From contig JAGBXH010000012.1 in NCBI GenBank assembly GCA_017629395.1, forward strand, positions 1-16,755: DNA of 16,755 bases, given 5' to 3'. Origin of the DNA: Clostridia bacterium. Its GTDB lineage: Bacteria > Bacillota > Clostridia > Oscillospirales > CAG-272. Positions 1 to 5,947 of this stretch are shown one piece after another (the stretch's first letter is position 1; the number at the start of each line of letters is the position of its first letter). The position numbers were made by a program, and so were the translations under genes. The notes under the pieces were generated by a model. The model was not told where the DNA came from, did not search any database, and saw only the letters and a list, made by a program, of their open reading frames with translations.

Positions 1-219
1 GACCAATTCATTGAGCAAAAGCAATTATACGGAACCGTGACAGAGGCAACCAAGGCACTGATCCGAATCAAACAAAAAGACGGCACGGAAATTACGCTGC
101 CTTCGGATCTCAGTTCAACCAAAAGGGCGCGTCCGGGTGAATATAAACTGCGTTCCACGGGAGAAGTCGTGGTCGATCCCGATTTTCTTGCTACGTGGAA
201 CCTCTACAAAGGAGAATGA
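1..219 (+). CDS. 3' end of an unrecognised protein (5' partial)
   Basis: The reading frame is open from the first base of the window to a TGA at 217-219, giving the last 72 residues of a protein that begins outside the window. An internal GTG at 37 could be mistaken for a start, but it has no ribosome binding site and the frame continues upstream. The tail is hydrophilic, with a beta-type pattern (IRIKQKDGTEITLP) and a closing segment rich in aromatic residues (FLATWNLYKGE). There is no membrane segment or signal, and I do not recognise the family. The end overlaps the leader of the GNAT gene: the AAAGGAG ribosome binding site of the next gene lies within its last codons and only 2 nt separate the stop from the next ATG. 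The two genes are therefore very probably cotranscribed. Confidence 0.7.
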   Translation, partial: DQFIEQKQLYGTVTEATKALIRIKQKDGTEITLPSDLSSTKRARPGEYKLRSTGEVVVDPDFLATWNLYKGE

Positions 220-221
220 CT

Positions 222-875
222 ATGGACAACATCAAAATTCGTCTTGAAACCGAAAAGGATTACAGAGCAGTTGAAGAGTTGACGCGCAAGGCTTTCTGGA
301 ACGTCTACAAGCCCGGTGCGGACGAGCATTATTTTGTGCACATGATGCGAAATCACCCCGATTTTATTCCCGAGCTTGCATTTGTGCTGGAAAAGGACGG
401 CGAGATCATTGGCAACATCATGTACACCAAGGCTTGGCTGGAGGACGAGGACGGCGTGCGCAAGGAGATCCTTTCGTTTGGCCCGCTTTGCGTTGATCCC
501 GCATATCAGCGTCAAAAGCTTGGCAAGATTCTGATCGAGCACTCTTTTGAGGTAGCGCGCAGCATGGGATATGACGTCAACATCAACTTCGGAAATCCCG
601 GCAACTACGTCAGCCGTGGGTTTGTCAGCTGCAAGAAGAAAAACGTAAGTTTTGTAAGACCTGACAATTATCCCACCGCGCTGCTTGTTTGCGAGCTGGT
701 GCCGGGCGCACTTGCAGGCAAAGCGTGGATGTATATTCCCTCCACCGCTGCAGATTGCTGTGAGGATACCGATGCTGTTGAAGCGTTTGACGCAACCTTC
801 CCCGAAAAGGAAAAGAAATGGATGCCCAGCCAGGAGGAGTTTTACATTTATAGCCATTCCTCTGTTGTCAGATAA
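222..875 (+). CDS. GNAT-family N-acetyltransferase, YhbS-like
   Basis: This 217-residue protein of the Gcn5-related acetyltransferase fold probably moves an acetyl group from acetyl-CoA to an unknown small molecule or amine in the cytoplasm. The acetyl-CoA core is around residues 84-112: a beta strand (LSFGPLCVDPAYQ) followed by QRQKLGKILI and the helix. The later GNPGNYVSRGF segment (124-135) is the typical end of the fold in YhbS-like (COG3153) members. The first glycine of the usual Q/R-x-x-G-x-G loop is replaced by Lys99. The roughly 50 residues after the fold are an extension of unknown role. I chose the ATG at 222 because AAAGGAG (208-214) sits 7 nt upstream; a longer GTG start at 195 has no such site. 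It follows the partial gene by 2 nt and ends just before a hairpin terminator. Confidence 0.85.
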   Translation: MDNIKIRLETEKDYRAVEELTRKAFWNVYKPGADEHYFVHMMRNHPDFIPELAFVLEKDGEIIGNIMYTKAWLEDEDGVRKEILSFGPLCVDPAYQRQKLGKILIEHSFEVARSMGYDVNINFGNPGNYVSRGFVSCKKKNVSFVRPDNYPTALLVCELVPGALAGKAWMYIPSTAADCCEDTDAVEAFDATFPEKEKKWMPSQEEFYIYSHSSVVR

Positions 876-880
876 TAGTT

Positions 881-915
881 AACCGCCGATGAGTAAGCCC
901 TCATCGGCGGTTTTT
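881..915 (+). terminator. Rho-independent terminator between convergent genes
   Basis: CCGCCGATGAG (883-893) pairs perfectly with CTCATCGGCGG (900-910) around a 6-nt loop, followed by TTTTT at 911-915. It ends the plus-strand GNAT transcription unit. The AA/TT bases outside the stem extend it to 13 bp. It may also serve the minus-strand operon that ends at 933, although the T-tract on that side is weaker (TTAACTATTAT). Confidence 0.9.
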
Positions 916-932
916 ATGGCAGCGGTTACAGC

Positions 933-1313
933 TCAAAAGAATATCACGAATACGATCAGACAAATGAGCAGCACCCATATCAGCACAATGGGCAAGGCGT
1001 AATACCACTTTTTCGGCTTGCCGTCCGCCCACAGATCCTTGGCTTGCTCGCGGTGCTGTGCATACACGTCACGAGGAATGCACTTGACCGTCAACGCCAC
1101 CAGCAGCGGCAGAATGATCAGATCGTCCAAATACCCCAATACAGGAATAAAATCGGGAATAAGATCAAGGGGAGATAATGCATATGCTACAGTTAAAAGC
1201 GCAAACACCTTGGCATACCACGGTGTTTTTTTATCTCCAAGCGCAAGAAATACCGCGGGAACGTCGGTTTTTAATTGTTTTGCTCTGTCCTTTAAGTTAT
1301 TTTGAATTTTCAT
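933..1313 (-). CDS. YkvA/DUF1232 family membrane protein
   Basis: A 126-residue protein of the YkvA (DUF1232) family, whose function is unknown. The conserved core is clear at residues 36-72: a hydrophobic stretch with YALSPLDLIPDFIPVLGYLDD. A second strongly hydrophobic segment covers about 104-126 and runs to the C-terminus, so the protein is probably membrane-associated through two segments. It is the last gene of a four-gene minus-strand operon. Its ATG (1311-1313) lies inside the end of the upstream GNAT gene, with a 17-nt overlap, and GGGAGAAAG just before the ATG is the ribosome binding site. This implies translational coupling. No catalytic motif is visible. Confidence 0.85.
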   Translation of the reverse strand: MKIQNNLKDRAKQLKTDVPAVFLALGDKKTPWYAKVFALLTVAYALSPLDLIPDFIPVLGYLDDLIILPLLVALTVKCIPRDVYAQHREQAKDLWADGKPKKWYYALPIVLIWVLLICLIVFVIFF

Positions 1314-1845
1314 TGCTTTCTCCCAAGAGCTTGTACCAATCCTCCCGCGTCAGGCGATAGACAAAATGCGGCACACCGTCATCGTCGTATTGCTTGATGC
1401 GCGTCATGCCTATTGAGGCAGCGGTTGAGTACGAGGCAACGTTGGTGCAGGTCATGTAGGAATACACCGCATCAAAATCAGTGTGTGCAAAGCACCAATC
1501 ACGCACAGCCCTTGCAGCCTCCTTGGCATATCCTTGACGCCAATGATGCTTGTTTACATGATACCCGATCTCGGGCAGCCACGCACCGTCAATGGGCTGC
1601 ATGGTAATGCAGCAATCTCCGATAAATTCGCCCGTGCTTTTCAGCTCAATTGCCCAAAGACCAAAGCCGTATTTGCGATAATTTTCAAAGCTCCAATTCA
1701 ACCAACGCTGCGTGCCGTCTTTGTCGTAAGGCCTAGGATAATGCCGCATGGTCTCGGGATCTGATAAAATGGCGTACAAGGCGTCAAAATCGTTCTGTAC
1801 GTACTCGCGCAGCACGAGTCGTTCAGTTTCCAACATCTGTTTCAT
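1297..1845 (-). CDS. GNAT-family N-acetyltransferase, RimJ/RimL-like
   Basis: A 182-residue Acetyltransf_3-type GNAT protein. The N-terminus (LETERLVLREYVQNDFDAL, residues 5-23) is the standard opening of the RimJ/RimL group. The acetyl-CoA loop is WRQGYAKEAARAV (102-114) after the strand PEIGYHVN. A C-terminal VASYSTAASIGM segment matches the usual N-x-x-S/A...GM/GF motif. Members acetylate protein N-termini, or antibiotics and other small amines; the substrate cannot be told from sequence. The start at 1845 is supported by AGGAG 5 nt upstream. The 5' end overlaps the methyltransferase gene by 23 nt and the 3' end overlaps the YkvA gene by 17 nt, placing it in the middle of a tightly coupled operon. 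Confidence 0.85.
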   Translation of the reverse strand: MKQMLETERLVLREYVQNDFDALYAILSDPETMRHYPRPYDKDGTQRWLNWSFENYRKYGFGLWAIELKSTGEFIGDCCITMQPIDGAWLPEIGYHVNKHHWRQGYAKEAARAVRDWCFAHTDFDAVYSYMTCTNVASYSTAASIGMTRIKQYDDDGVPHFVYRLTREDWYKLLGESNENSK

Positions 1846-2638
1846 ATGGTCTCCTGTGTGTTTTTTGATACTCGTACAGCCGATACAGCTTGCGCGAGAA
1901 GCTGCCTGCGTACAGCTTGGCGAATATGCGCTTTTCGCTTCCCTTCAGCTGCTCAATATAGTGCGCGGGCGTCATATCGTGTGCACGGACAAAGGCAATG
2001 CCGCCCGCCTCGATCACGGTAGGGTCATCTATGCCCCACACATGCGTCACGCCTACGTCGTTGATGGGATTTTTATACTTGGAAAGCCGTGCAGCACGCT
2101 CGGAATATGCATCCATCAGCAGTTCAACATCCTCAAAATGCGCGCTCAGCGCGTCAAGGGCGTTTTGCAACTCGGCGTGCGTCATATACATACTGATGCC
2201 CTCCATGACCACGACGGCGTGCTTTTTCTGCGGGACAAGTGCGAGAAAGGCGCAATCGCGTGCGTCGCCCGCAAGCATTTTGTAATGATCGGTTTCGGTA
2301 AAGTAGCGTTTTCTCTCGGCGATGACGTCGGGAAAATCCACGTCATACCACAAGGGATGCTTGCCGATACGCTCAGCGCGGCTGTCCATGCCGCAACCGA
2401 TATGCAGTACCACCGCATCGGGGTTGCTTGCAACACGCTCGCGCACCCAATCGTCAAATACGGCGGAGCGAATACCCATATAGTACGCCAGCCACTTTGA
2501 CTTGGATTTTCCCCGCAGCGCAAAGCCCTCGGCTGCCCAGATCTGCTCTGCCTTGGGATCGTGCAGAAAGAGACCGCGACTGCTGACGTACGCCTTGCCG
2601 TACAGCGGGATATATAAGGTTTTGTTGACGTTATTCAT
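1823..2638 (-). CDS. Class I SAM-dependent methyltransferase, LCMT/PPM1 (TcmP-like) family
   Basis: A 271-residue soluble methyltransferase of the leucine carboxyl methyltransferase/PPM1 family, which in bacteria includes polyketide O-methyltransferases. Diagnostic pieces in order are DPKAEQIW (27-34), the SAM-binding loop VLHIGCGMDSRAER (77-90), the acidic strand WYDVDFPDVIAERK (97-110), GDARD (124-128) and EGISMYM (146-152). The expected reaction is methyl transfer from S-adenosylmethionine to a carboxyl or hydroxyl group of an unidentified small molecule; a protein target as in eukaryotic PPM1 is unlikely. The gene starts 3 nt after the DUF1295 gene stops and overlaps the downstream GNAT gene by 23 nt. 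No polyketide or peptide synthetase is in view, so a natural-product role remains a guess. Confidence 0.85.
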   Translation of the reverse strand: MNNVNKTLYIPLYGKAYVSSRGLFLHDPKAEQIWAAEGFALRGKSKSKWLAYYMGIRSAVFDDWVRERVASNPDAVVLHIGCGMDSRAERIGKHPLWYDVDFPDVIAERKRYFTETDHYKMLAGDARDCAFLALVPQKKHAVVVMEGISMYMTHAELQNALDALSAHFEDVELLMDAYSERAARLSKYKNPINDVGVTHVWGIDDPTVIEAGGIAFVRAHDMTPAHYIEQLKGSEKRIFAKLYAGSFSRKLYRLYEYQKTHRRPYETDVGN

Positions 2639-2641
2639 AAG

Positions 2642-3502
2642 TCATCCTCGTTTCCGAATTGGCAGAAGCACGCGCGTCTGCTGTTTGTATTCTGCATAAC
2701 CGGGCTTGCGAGCCTGACGGCCCTCGGCAAGCGGAATGCTGACAGCCAAAAACAGCACGGTATTGGCGATAGCACCGCCAAGCAAATACCATGCCTGCGG
2801 TGCGGCACACACTACAGCAAGACCTACACCCCACCACATGAGAATCTCACCGAGGTAATTGGGATGGCGGGAATATTTCCAAAGTCCGCGGCGGATAAAC
2901 GCGCCGTCACGGTGACGGCGGAAGGTATGCATCTGAATATCTGCAATGCCCTGCATGCTTGCGGCACACACGGACAAAAGTACAAAGGCAATGCTTGCGG
3001 GGTTGGCGGCAAGTCCCTCGCGCACGGCGTAAACTGCGGGCAGAATACACCCCCAGACCACCAGCGTGGGCACCATATGTATGCCGACAAAATTGATGAA
3101 GGGATAGAAGACACCCGTTTTCTCATGCAGCATCGTGTATCGCCAATCCTGATGCGTCAGGTTTCCGAAGGTGTACGCCCAGTTTGCGGTCAAACGCGCA
3201 GCCCAATAGATCACGGCAACAAGCAATAGCACACCAAGGGCTGTCAAATTCCTACCCAGCGCGAACGCGATCAGGATAACAGGTGGCTGCACGCTCCAAT
3301 ACGGATCATAGACCGATGCATTGCCGAAGATCACGCTGCAGGCAAAGGTAAACACGGTTGCGGCAACGTCAGCAATCAGCAGCGAAATCCACCAATCAAA
3401 TGCAAGCGAGCGAAATGCAAGCACACCAACCAAAGTTGCCAAGGCATATACGACACCGATCACGGCAAAGCTTGCCGCGCGATTTTGCTTGATACGGTTC
3501 AT
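2642..3502 (-). CDS. DUF1295 (steroid 5-alpha-reductase-like / ICMT-like) integral membrane protein
   Basis: A 286-residue multi-pass membrane protein with about six to seven hydrophobic segments. NASVYDPYWSVQPP (61-74) and the C-terminal RRGLWKYSRHPNYLGEI (204-220) are hallmarks of DUF1295, related in fold to steroid 5-alpha-reductase C-termini and isoprenylcysteine methyltransferases. Bacterial members have no settled reaction; reduction or methylation of a lipid-like substrate is an inference from the fold. It is the first gene of the four-gene operon ending at 933. The promoter is upstream at 3560-3588. ATG 3502 is the first possible start in frame after a stop codon, but its ribosome binding site is poorly placed: GGAGAAAGG ends about 14 nt upstream and is better spaced for an out-of-frame ATG at 3515. 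Confidence 0.85.
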   Translation of the reverse strand: MNRIKQNRAASFAVIGVVYALATLVGVLAFRSLAFDWWISLLIADVAATVFTFACSVIFGNASVYDPYWSVQPPVILIAFALGRNLTALGVLLLVAVIYWAARLTANWAYTFGNLTHQDWRYTMLHEKTGVFYPFINFVGIHMVPTLVVWGCILPAVYAVREGLAANPASIAFVLLSVCAASMQGIADIQMHTFRRHRDGAFIRRGLWKYSRHPNYLGEILMWWGVGLAVVCAAPQAWYLLGGAIANTVLFLAVSIPLAEGRQARKPGYAEYKQQTRVLLPIRKRG

Positions 3503-3559
3503 AACGGAATACCATGCCTTTCTCCAATACTATCGATTATAATCAACATCTTTTCTCAT

Positions 3560-3588
3560 ATTTTATCACACATTCTCTTCGATGTCAA
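3560..3588 (-). promoter_or_regulatory. Sigma-A promoter for the DUF1295-methyltransferase-GNAT-YkvA operon
   Basis: On the minus strand TTGACA (3588-3583) is separated by exactly 17 nt from TAAAAT (3565-3560), placing the start of transcription near 3553 and giving a leader of about 50 nt before ATG 3502. A second TATAAT lies at 3541-3536 but lacks a good -35. The -35 box sits only 5 nt beyond the terminator of the previous gene, so the two units are packed back to back. Confidence 0.75.
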
Positions 3589-3593
3589 TACAA

Positions 3594-3626
3594 GGAAAGC
3601 CCGTTGGCTGTGCCAACGGGCTTTCC
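3594..3626 (-). terminator. Hairpin terminator after the small membrane protein gene
   Basis: A perfect 15-bp stem (GGAAAGCCCGTTGGC at 3594-3608 with its complement at 3612-3626) closes a 3-nt loop 12 nt beyond the stop codon at 3639. On the minus strand it is followed by TTGTATTG, a short and imperfect T-tract. Stem strength and position make termination of the gene at 3639-3986 the simplest reading. Confidence 0.75.
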
Positions 3627-3638
3627 ACGACTATGCGA

Positions 3639-3986
3639 TTACCAAAGGAACAAGCTGTACAATCCGAGTGCAAGTGCAGCAACGCTGCCTACTCTTGCAA
3701 GCACAAAGTGCTTTGCATTTTCTTTACCTGCACGTTCCAATACAAGTGCACCGATTGATAAAATCAAGCCTGCAGCGGCTACACCCACGAACAGCGGGAG
3801 AGCGGACACGGCGGCAACGTAAATGCCTGCCGATGAAAGCAGCACGCCAAGTGCAACTGATGCATAAAAGGCAATACGCTTTGCAATCTTGTTCTTAAGC
3901 AAGAACATCAGCGCAACGGCAGTCAGTGCAACGACTGCAAATGCAGCAAATACCAATACTAAGAGATCCAATACAGAAAAATACAT
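3639..3986 (-). CDS. Small four-helix membrane protein, family not recognised
   Basis: A 115-residue, very hydrophobic protein with four predicted membrane segments at about 5-29, 37-60, 62-84 and 94-113, joined by short basic loops (KNKIAKR, ERAGKENAKH). There is no signal-peptidase site, no cysteine pair and no conserved catalytic motif. I do not recognise the family. The start at 3986 is supported by GAGGAAA about 5 nt upstream. It lies 117 nt downstream of the histidine kinase gene on the same strand, with three direct repeats and a possible -10 box between them, and has a hairpin terminator right after its stop. The context suggests a target or accessory membrane component of the adjacent two-component system; that is inference. 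Confidence 0.75.
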   Translation of the reverse strand: MYFSVLDLLVLVFAAFAVVALTAVALMFLLKNKIAKRIAFYASVALGVLLSSAGIYVAAVSALPLFVGVAAAGLILSIGALVLERAGKENAKHFVLARVGSVAALALGLYSLFLW

Positions 3987-4038
3987 AAAATTTCCTCACT
4001 TTCATTTTTGTTTTATTTTGGGGTATTCCCCTTCGGTG

Positions 4039-4067
4039 ACTATAGAATACCACACGATTCTAAGGAA
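4039..4067 (-). promoter_or_regulatory. Candidate activator-dependent promoter for the small membrane protein gene
   Basis: On the minus strand TATAGT (4044-4039, five of six bases matching the -10 consensus) lies 17 nt after TTCCTT (4067-4062), which is a poor -35. The predicted transcription start is near 4032, about 45 nt before ATG 3986. The poor -35 coincides with the third of three direct repeats, the usual layout of promoters that need an OmpR-type activator. Confidence 0.45.
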
Positions 4068-4100
4068 ATTTGGTATATATTTCTAAAGAATTCTAAAGAT
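4058..4100 (-). repeat. Three 10-bp direct repeats, likely response-regulator boxes
   Basis: The plus strand shows TTCTAAGGAA (4058-4067), TTCTAAAGAA (4081-4090) and TTCTAAAGAT (4091-4100). In the direction of the downstream gene they read (A/T)TC(C/T)TTAGAA. Two copies abut with a 10-bp period and the third is 23 bp away, so all lie near the same helix face (about one and three turns apart). OmpR/PhoB-family regulators commonly bind such tandem half-sites as dimers. An OmpR-family regulator is encoded about 1 kb upstream. A role as its operator is inferred. Confidence 0.5.
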
Positions 4101-4103
4101 TAC

Positions 4104-5135
4104 TCAAAAATCGGATAATTTTATAAAAATCTCAAATTGTGCATCTGTTTTGACGACCTCTACGCTGCCGCCGTAATTCTGCGCAATGCGATGAATGCTG
4201 TAGATGCCCATTTGATAGCTCTCAACTGCTTTCGGTTTGGCAGCAATTGCATTTTTTTGTGAAATAATCAGCCTGGATTCATCACAAAAGATGCGCAGTT
4301 CCACAGGGCTTGCGGGATCCGCATACTTTTGCACGTTAGAGATCAGATTGTCAAAAATTCTGCGCAGCTCACCCACGTCAAAGCTACCCTTAAAGGTATC
4401 GGGCAGTGAAATCGATACCGAAACGATATAATCCTGCTCCAAGGACTCCTCAAATTCGCCTGCCAGCTGCTCATACAACAGCGTTGCATGTTCAAAATGC
4501 TCGAGGTTGCGATGCCCTCCATCCAATAAAATATCGGTCAGCTGCTTGATCTGCGCGGTTTTTTTACTTACCAAATCCAAATAAGCTCGTCCCTCCTGCT
4601 CGTCAAGTTTATCCTTGGCACAAAGCAGCTCGGTATAGGACATAATGGAAGTCAGAGGGGTACGGATATCGTGCGAGAGTGCGCGTATCAGTTGCTCCCT
4701 TTGCAAAGCAAGCTCACTTTCGCGTTTTTTCAGATCTCGTTCGGTATGAGAGAGATAGTTCACCGCTTGTGCAAGAGTTGTCAGCTCATTATTCCCGCGG
4801 ATGACCACCTCGTGGCTGTAATTTCCCTGCTGCATTGCATGAACGCCCGCAATAATCTTACGGATATAAGCAAGCTTTTTAGCGAATAATGCAAGGAATG
4901 CGCCCGAAAAGCACAGCGCGGAAATCACAAACGCAAATCCCGCAACAATATTATCAAGCTGCCTTAATTCAAATTCATCAAGATAGACGTCGTGATAAAA
5001 GCAGTAGCTGTCCACGATACTTCTGCCCACAAATCCAAGCAAAAGATATAAAATCAAGCTAATGCCAAAGCACAGTGCAACGGTTGCCAAAATTTCAAAT
5101 GAAAGATTATGCCTTTTGGGAGTTCTATCAGTCAA
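4104..5135 (-). CDS. Sensor histidine kinase with short extracellular loop
   Basis: Membrane histidine kinase of 343 residues from the TTG start. Order: membrane helix 13-36, a loop of about 25 residues, helix 62-85, a HAMP-like linker to about 135, the phospho-acceptor region ALSHDIRTPLTSIMSY with His155 (152-167), and the ATP-binding domain with N-box FDNLISNVQKY (261-271). The usual D-x-G-x-G is absent (IISQKNAI at 290-297) and the glycine-rich lid reads SYQMGIYSIHRIAQNYGG (306-323), so the nucleotide site is divergent. TTG at 5135-5133 overlaps the regulator stop by 8 nt. I chose it because AGGGGG lies 7 nt before it; longer in-frame starts would lie deep inside the regulator gene. It probably phosphorylates the regulator encoded just upstream. 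The tiny loop suggests sensing within or at the membrane. Confidence 0.88.
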   Translation of the reverse strand: MTDRTPKRHNLSFEILATVALCFGISLILYLLLGFVGRSIVDSYCFYHDVYLDEFELRQLDNIVAGFAFVISALCFSGAFLALFAKKLAYIRKIIAGVHAMQQGNYSHEVVIRGNNELTTLAQAVNYLSHTERDLKKRESELALQREQLIRALSHDIRTPLTSIMSYTELLCAKDKLDEQEGRAYLDLVSKKTAQIKQLTDILLDGGHRNLEHFEHATLLYEQLAGEFEESLEQDYIVSVSISLPDTFKGSFDVGELRRIFDNLISNVQKYADPASPVELRIFCDESRLIISQKNAIAAKPKAVESYQMGIYSIHRIAQNYGGSVEVVKTDAQFEIFIKLSDF

Positions 5136-5826
5136 CGTAATACCCCCTTCCCCACGCGGTCTTGATATATTTGGGGTCTCTGGAGTTATCGCCCAACTTT
5201 TTTCGCAAATTCTTGACGTGTACCATGATCGCGCTATCACCTACCGCGTTGTCATTCCAAATGCTTTCATAGATCTGATCCAAAGAAAAGATACGCTTGC
5301 GGTTAGAAAGCAAAAGCTCCAATATTTTATACTCGGTATAAGTCAGTGCTATGCTTTGACCGTCCTTGCTCACGCTTTGGCTGTTCTTGTCCAAAATAAG
5401 ATCGCCAAGCACAAGTCTGCCGGCTGACGACCGGCTTTCAGTATCAGGAACGGATGCTTTTCCTCTGCGCAGAATTGCCTTGACTCTCATCAGAAGCTCC
5501 ACGTTGGAAAATGGCTTGACGATATAGTCGTCAGCACCAGCTGCAAAGCCCATTACCTTGTCTGATTCGGCAGAGTATGCCGTCAAAAATATGATTGGAG
5601 TTTCAAAACGACGGCGTATATCTGCGCCTGTCACAAAGCCATTTTGACCGGGCATATTTACGTCAAGAATATATAGATCAATCTCTGCGCAAGCAGCCTC
5701 AGCGGCAGCAACACCGTTTTCAACACTGATTACCTCATACCCCTCGCCCGCTAACAGCAGCGTCAGTACCTCGCGGATCTCACGCTCGTCATCAGCGATC
5801 AATATATATTTCTTTTCATGTTTCAT
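5128..5826 (-). CDS. OmpR/PhoB-family DNA-binding response regulator
   Basis: A 232-residue regulator. The receiver domain (about 5-120) shows the acidic pair Asp12/Asp13, phospho-acceptor Asp55 in ILDVNMPG, Thr82 in FLTAYS and Lys104 in VKPF. A winged-helix DNA-binding domain follows (about 137-232), ending in YIKTAWGRGYYVD, the usual OmpR-type C-terminus. It should be activated by the kinase whose gene overlaps its end and then bind tandem repeats. The ATG at 5826 is chosen for two reasons: GAGGTGG lies 3 nt upstream, and the longer ATA-type reading back to 5856 would begin inside the -10 box of its own promoter. The transcript probably starts near 5848. Confidence 0.93.
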   Translation of the reverse strand: MKHEKKYILIADDEREIREVLTLLLAGEGYEVISVENGVAAAEAACAEIDLYILDVNMPGQNGFVTGADIRRRFETPIIFLTAYSAESDKVMGFAAGADDYIVKPFSNVELLMRVKAILRRGKASVPDTESRSSAGRLVLGDLILDKNSQSVSKDGQSIALTYTEYKILELLLSNRKRIFSLDQIYESIWNDNAVGDSAIMVHVKNLRKKLGDNSRDPKYIKTAWGRGYYVD

Positions 5827-5854
5827 AAGCCACCTCGAAATGTTCTGTGTGATC

Positions 5855-5883
5855 ATTATATCAAATATCTCACGTCATGTCAA
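5855..5883 (-). promoter_or_regulatory. Perfect consensus sigma-A promoter for the two-component system
   Basis: The minus strand carries TTGACA (5883-5878), a 17-nt spacer and TATAAT (5860-5855): all twelve hexamer bases and the optimal spacing. The start of transcription is expected near 5848, leaving a leader of about 22 nt before ATG 5826. No repeat resembling the TTCTAAAGAA boxes is present here, so strong constitutive expression is more likely than autoregulation through those boxes. Confidence 0.9.
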
Positions 5884-5901
5884 TGAAAAAATTAAGTCAA
5901 A

Positions 5902-5925
5902 GGGTCGGGACTCTTGTCCCGACCC
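5902..5925 (-). terminator. Rho-independent terminator of the five-gene envelope operon
   Basis: GGGTCGGGAC (5902-5911) pairs perfectly with GTCCCGACCC (5916-5925) around a TCTT loop. On the minus strand it is followed by TTTGACTTAATTTTTTC. It lies 22 nt after the stop of the GH3 gene and just upstream of the regulator promoter, separating the two units. Confidence 0.85.
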
Positions 5926-5947
5926 ATGATGTTTAGTCCTTGTATGA

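Noticed and set aside
195..221. GTG at 195 as the start of the first GNAT gene
   Set aside because: The ATG at 222 has AAAGGAG at the right distance and gives the standard GNAT N-terminus; the longer form only adds residues read from the end of the upstream gene.
204..857. Long minus-strand open frame of 217 codons opposite the first GNAT gene
   Set aside because: It mirrors the codon pattern of the real gene. The plus strand has a good ribosome binding site, GNAT motifs and a terminator; the reverse frame has no recognisable domain.
1748..2500. Plus-strand open frame of 250 codons across the methyltransferase gene
   Set aside because: The opposite strand encodes clear LCMT motifs with overlapping neighbours. 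The plus-strand product has no motif and is rich in His and Cys, as antisense frames often are.
4020..4031. GGGG-TATT-CCCC hairpin as a terminator for the kinase gene
   Set aside because: The stem is only 4 bp and is followed by an A-rich, not T-rich, run on the minus strand; it also overlaps the longer GGTATTC dyad.
5136..5240. Longer kinase beginning at 5240
   Set aside because: The extra residues would be read out of frame from the conserved C-terminal DNA-binding domain of the regulator and show no membrane or sensor feature; the TTG at 5135 has a strong ribosome binding site.
5827..5856. Longer response regulator beginning at 5856
   Set aside because: That start lies in the -10 box of the consensus promoter, so it would not be in the mRNA.
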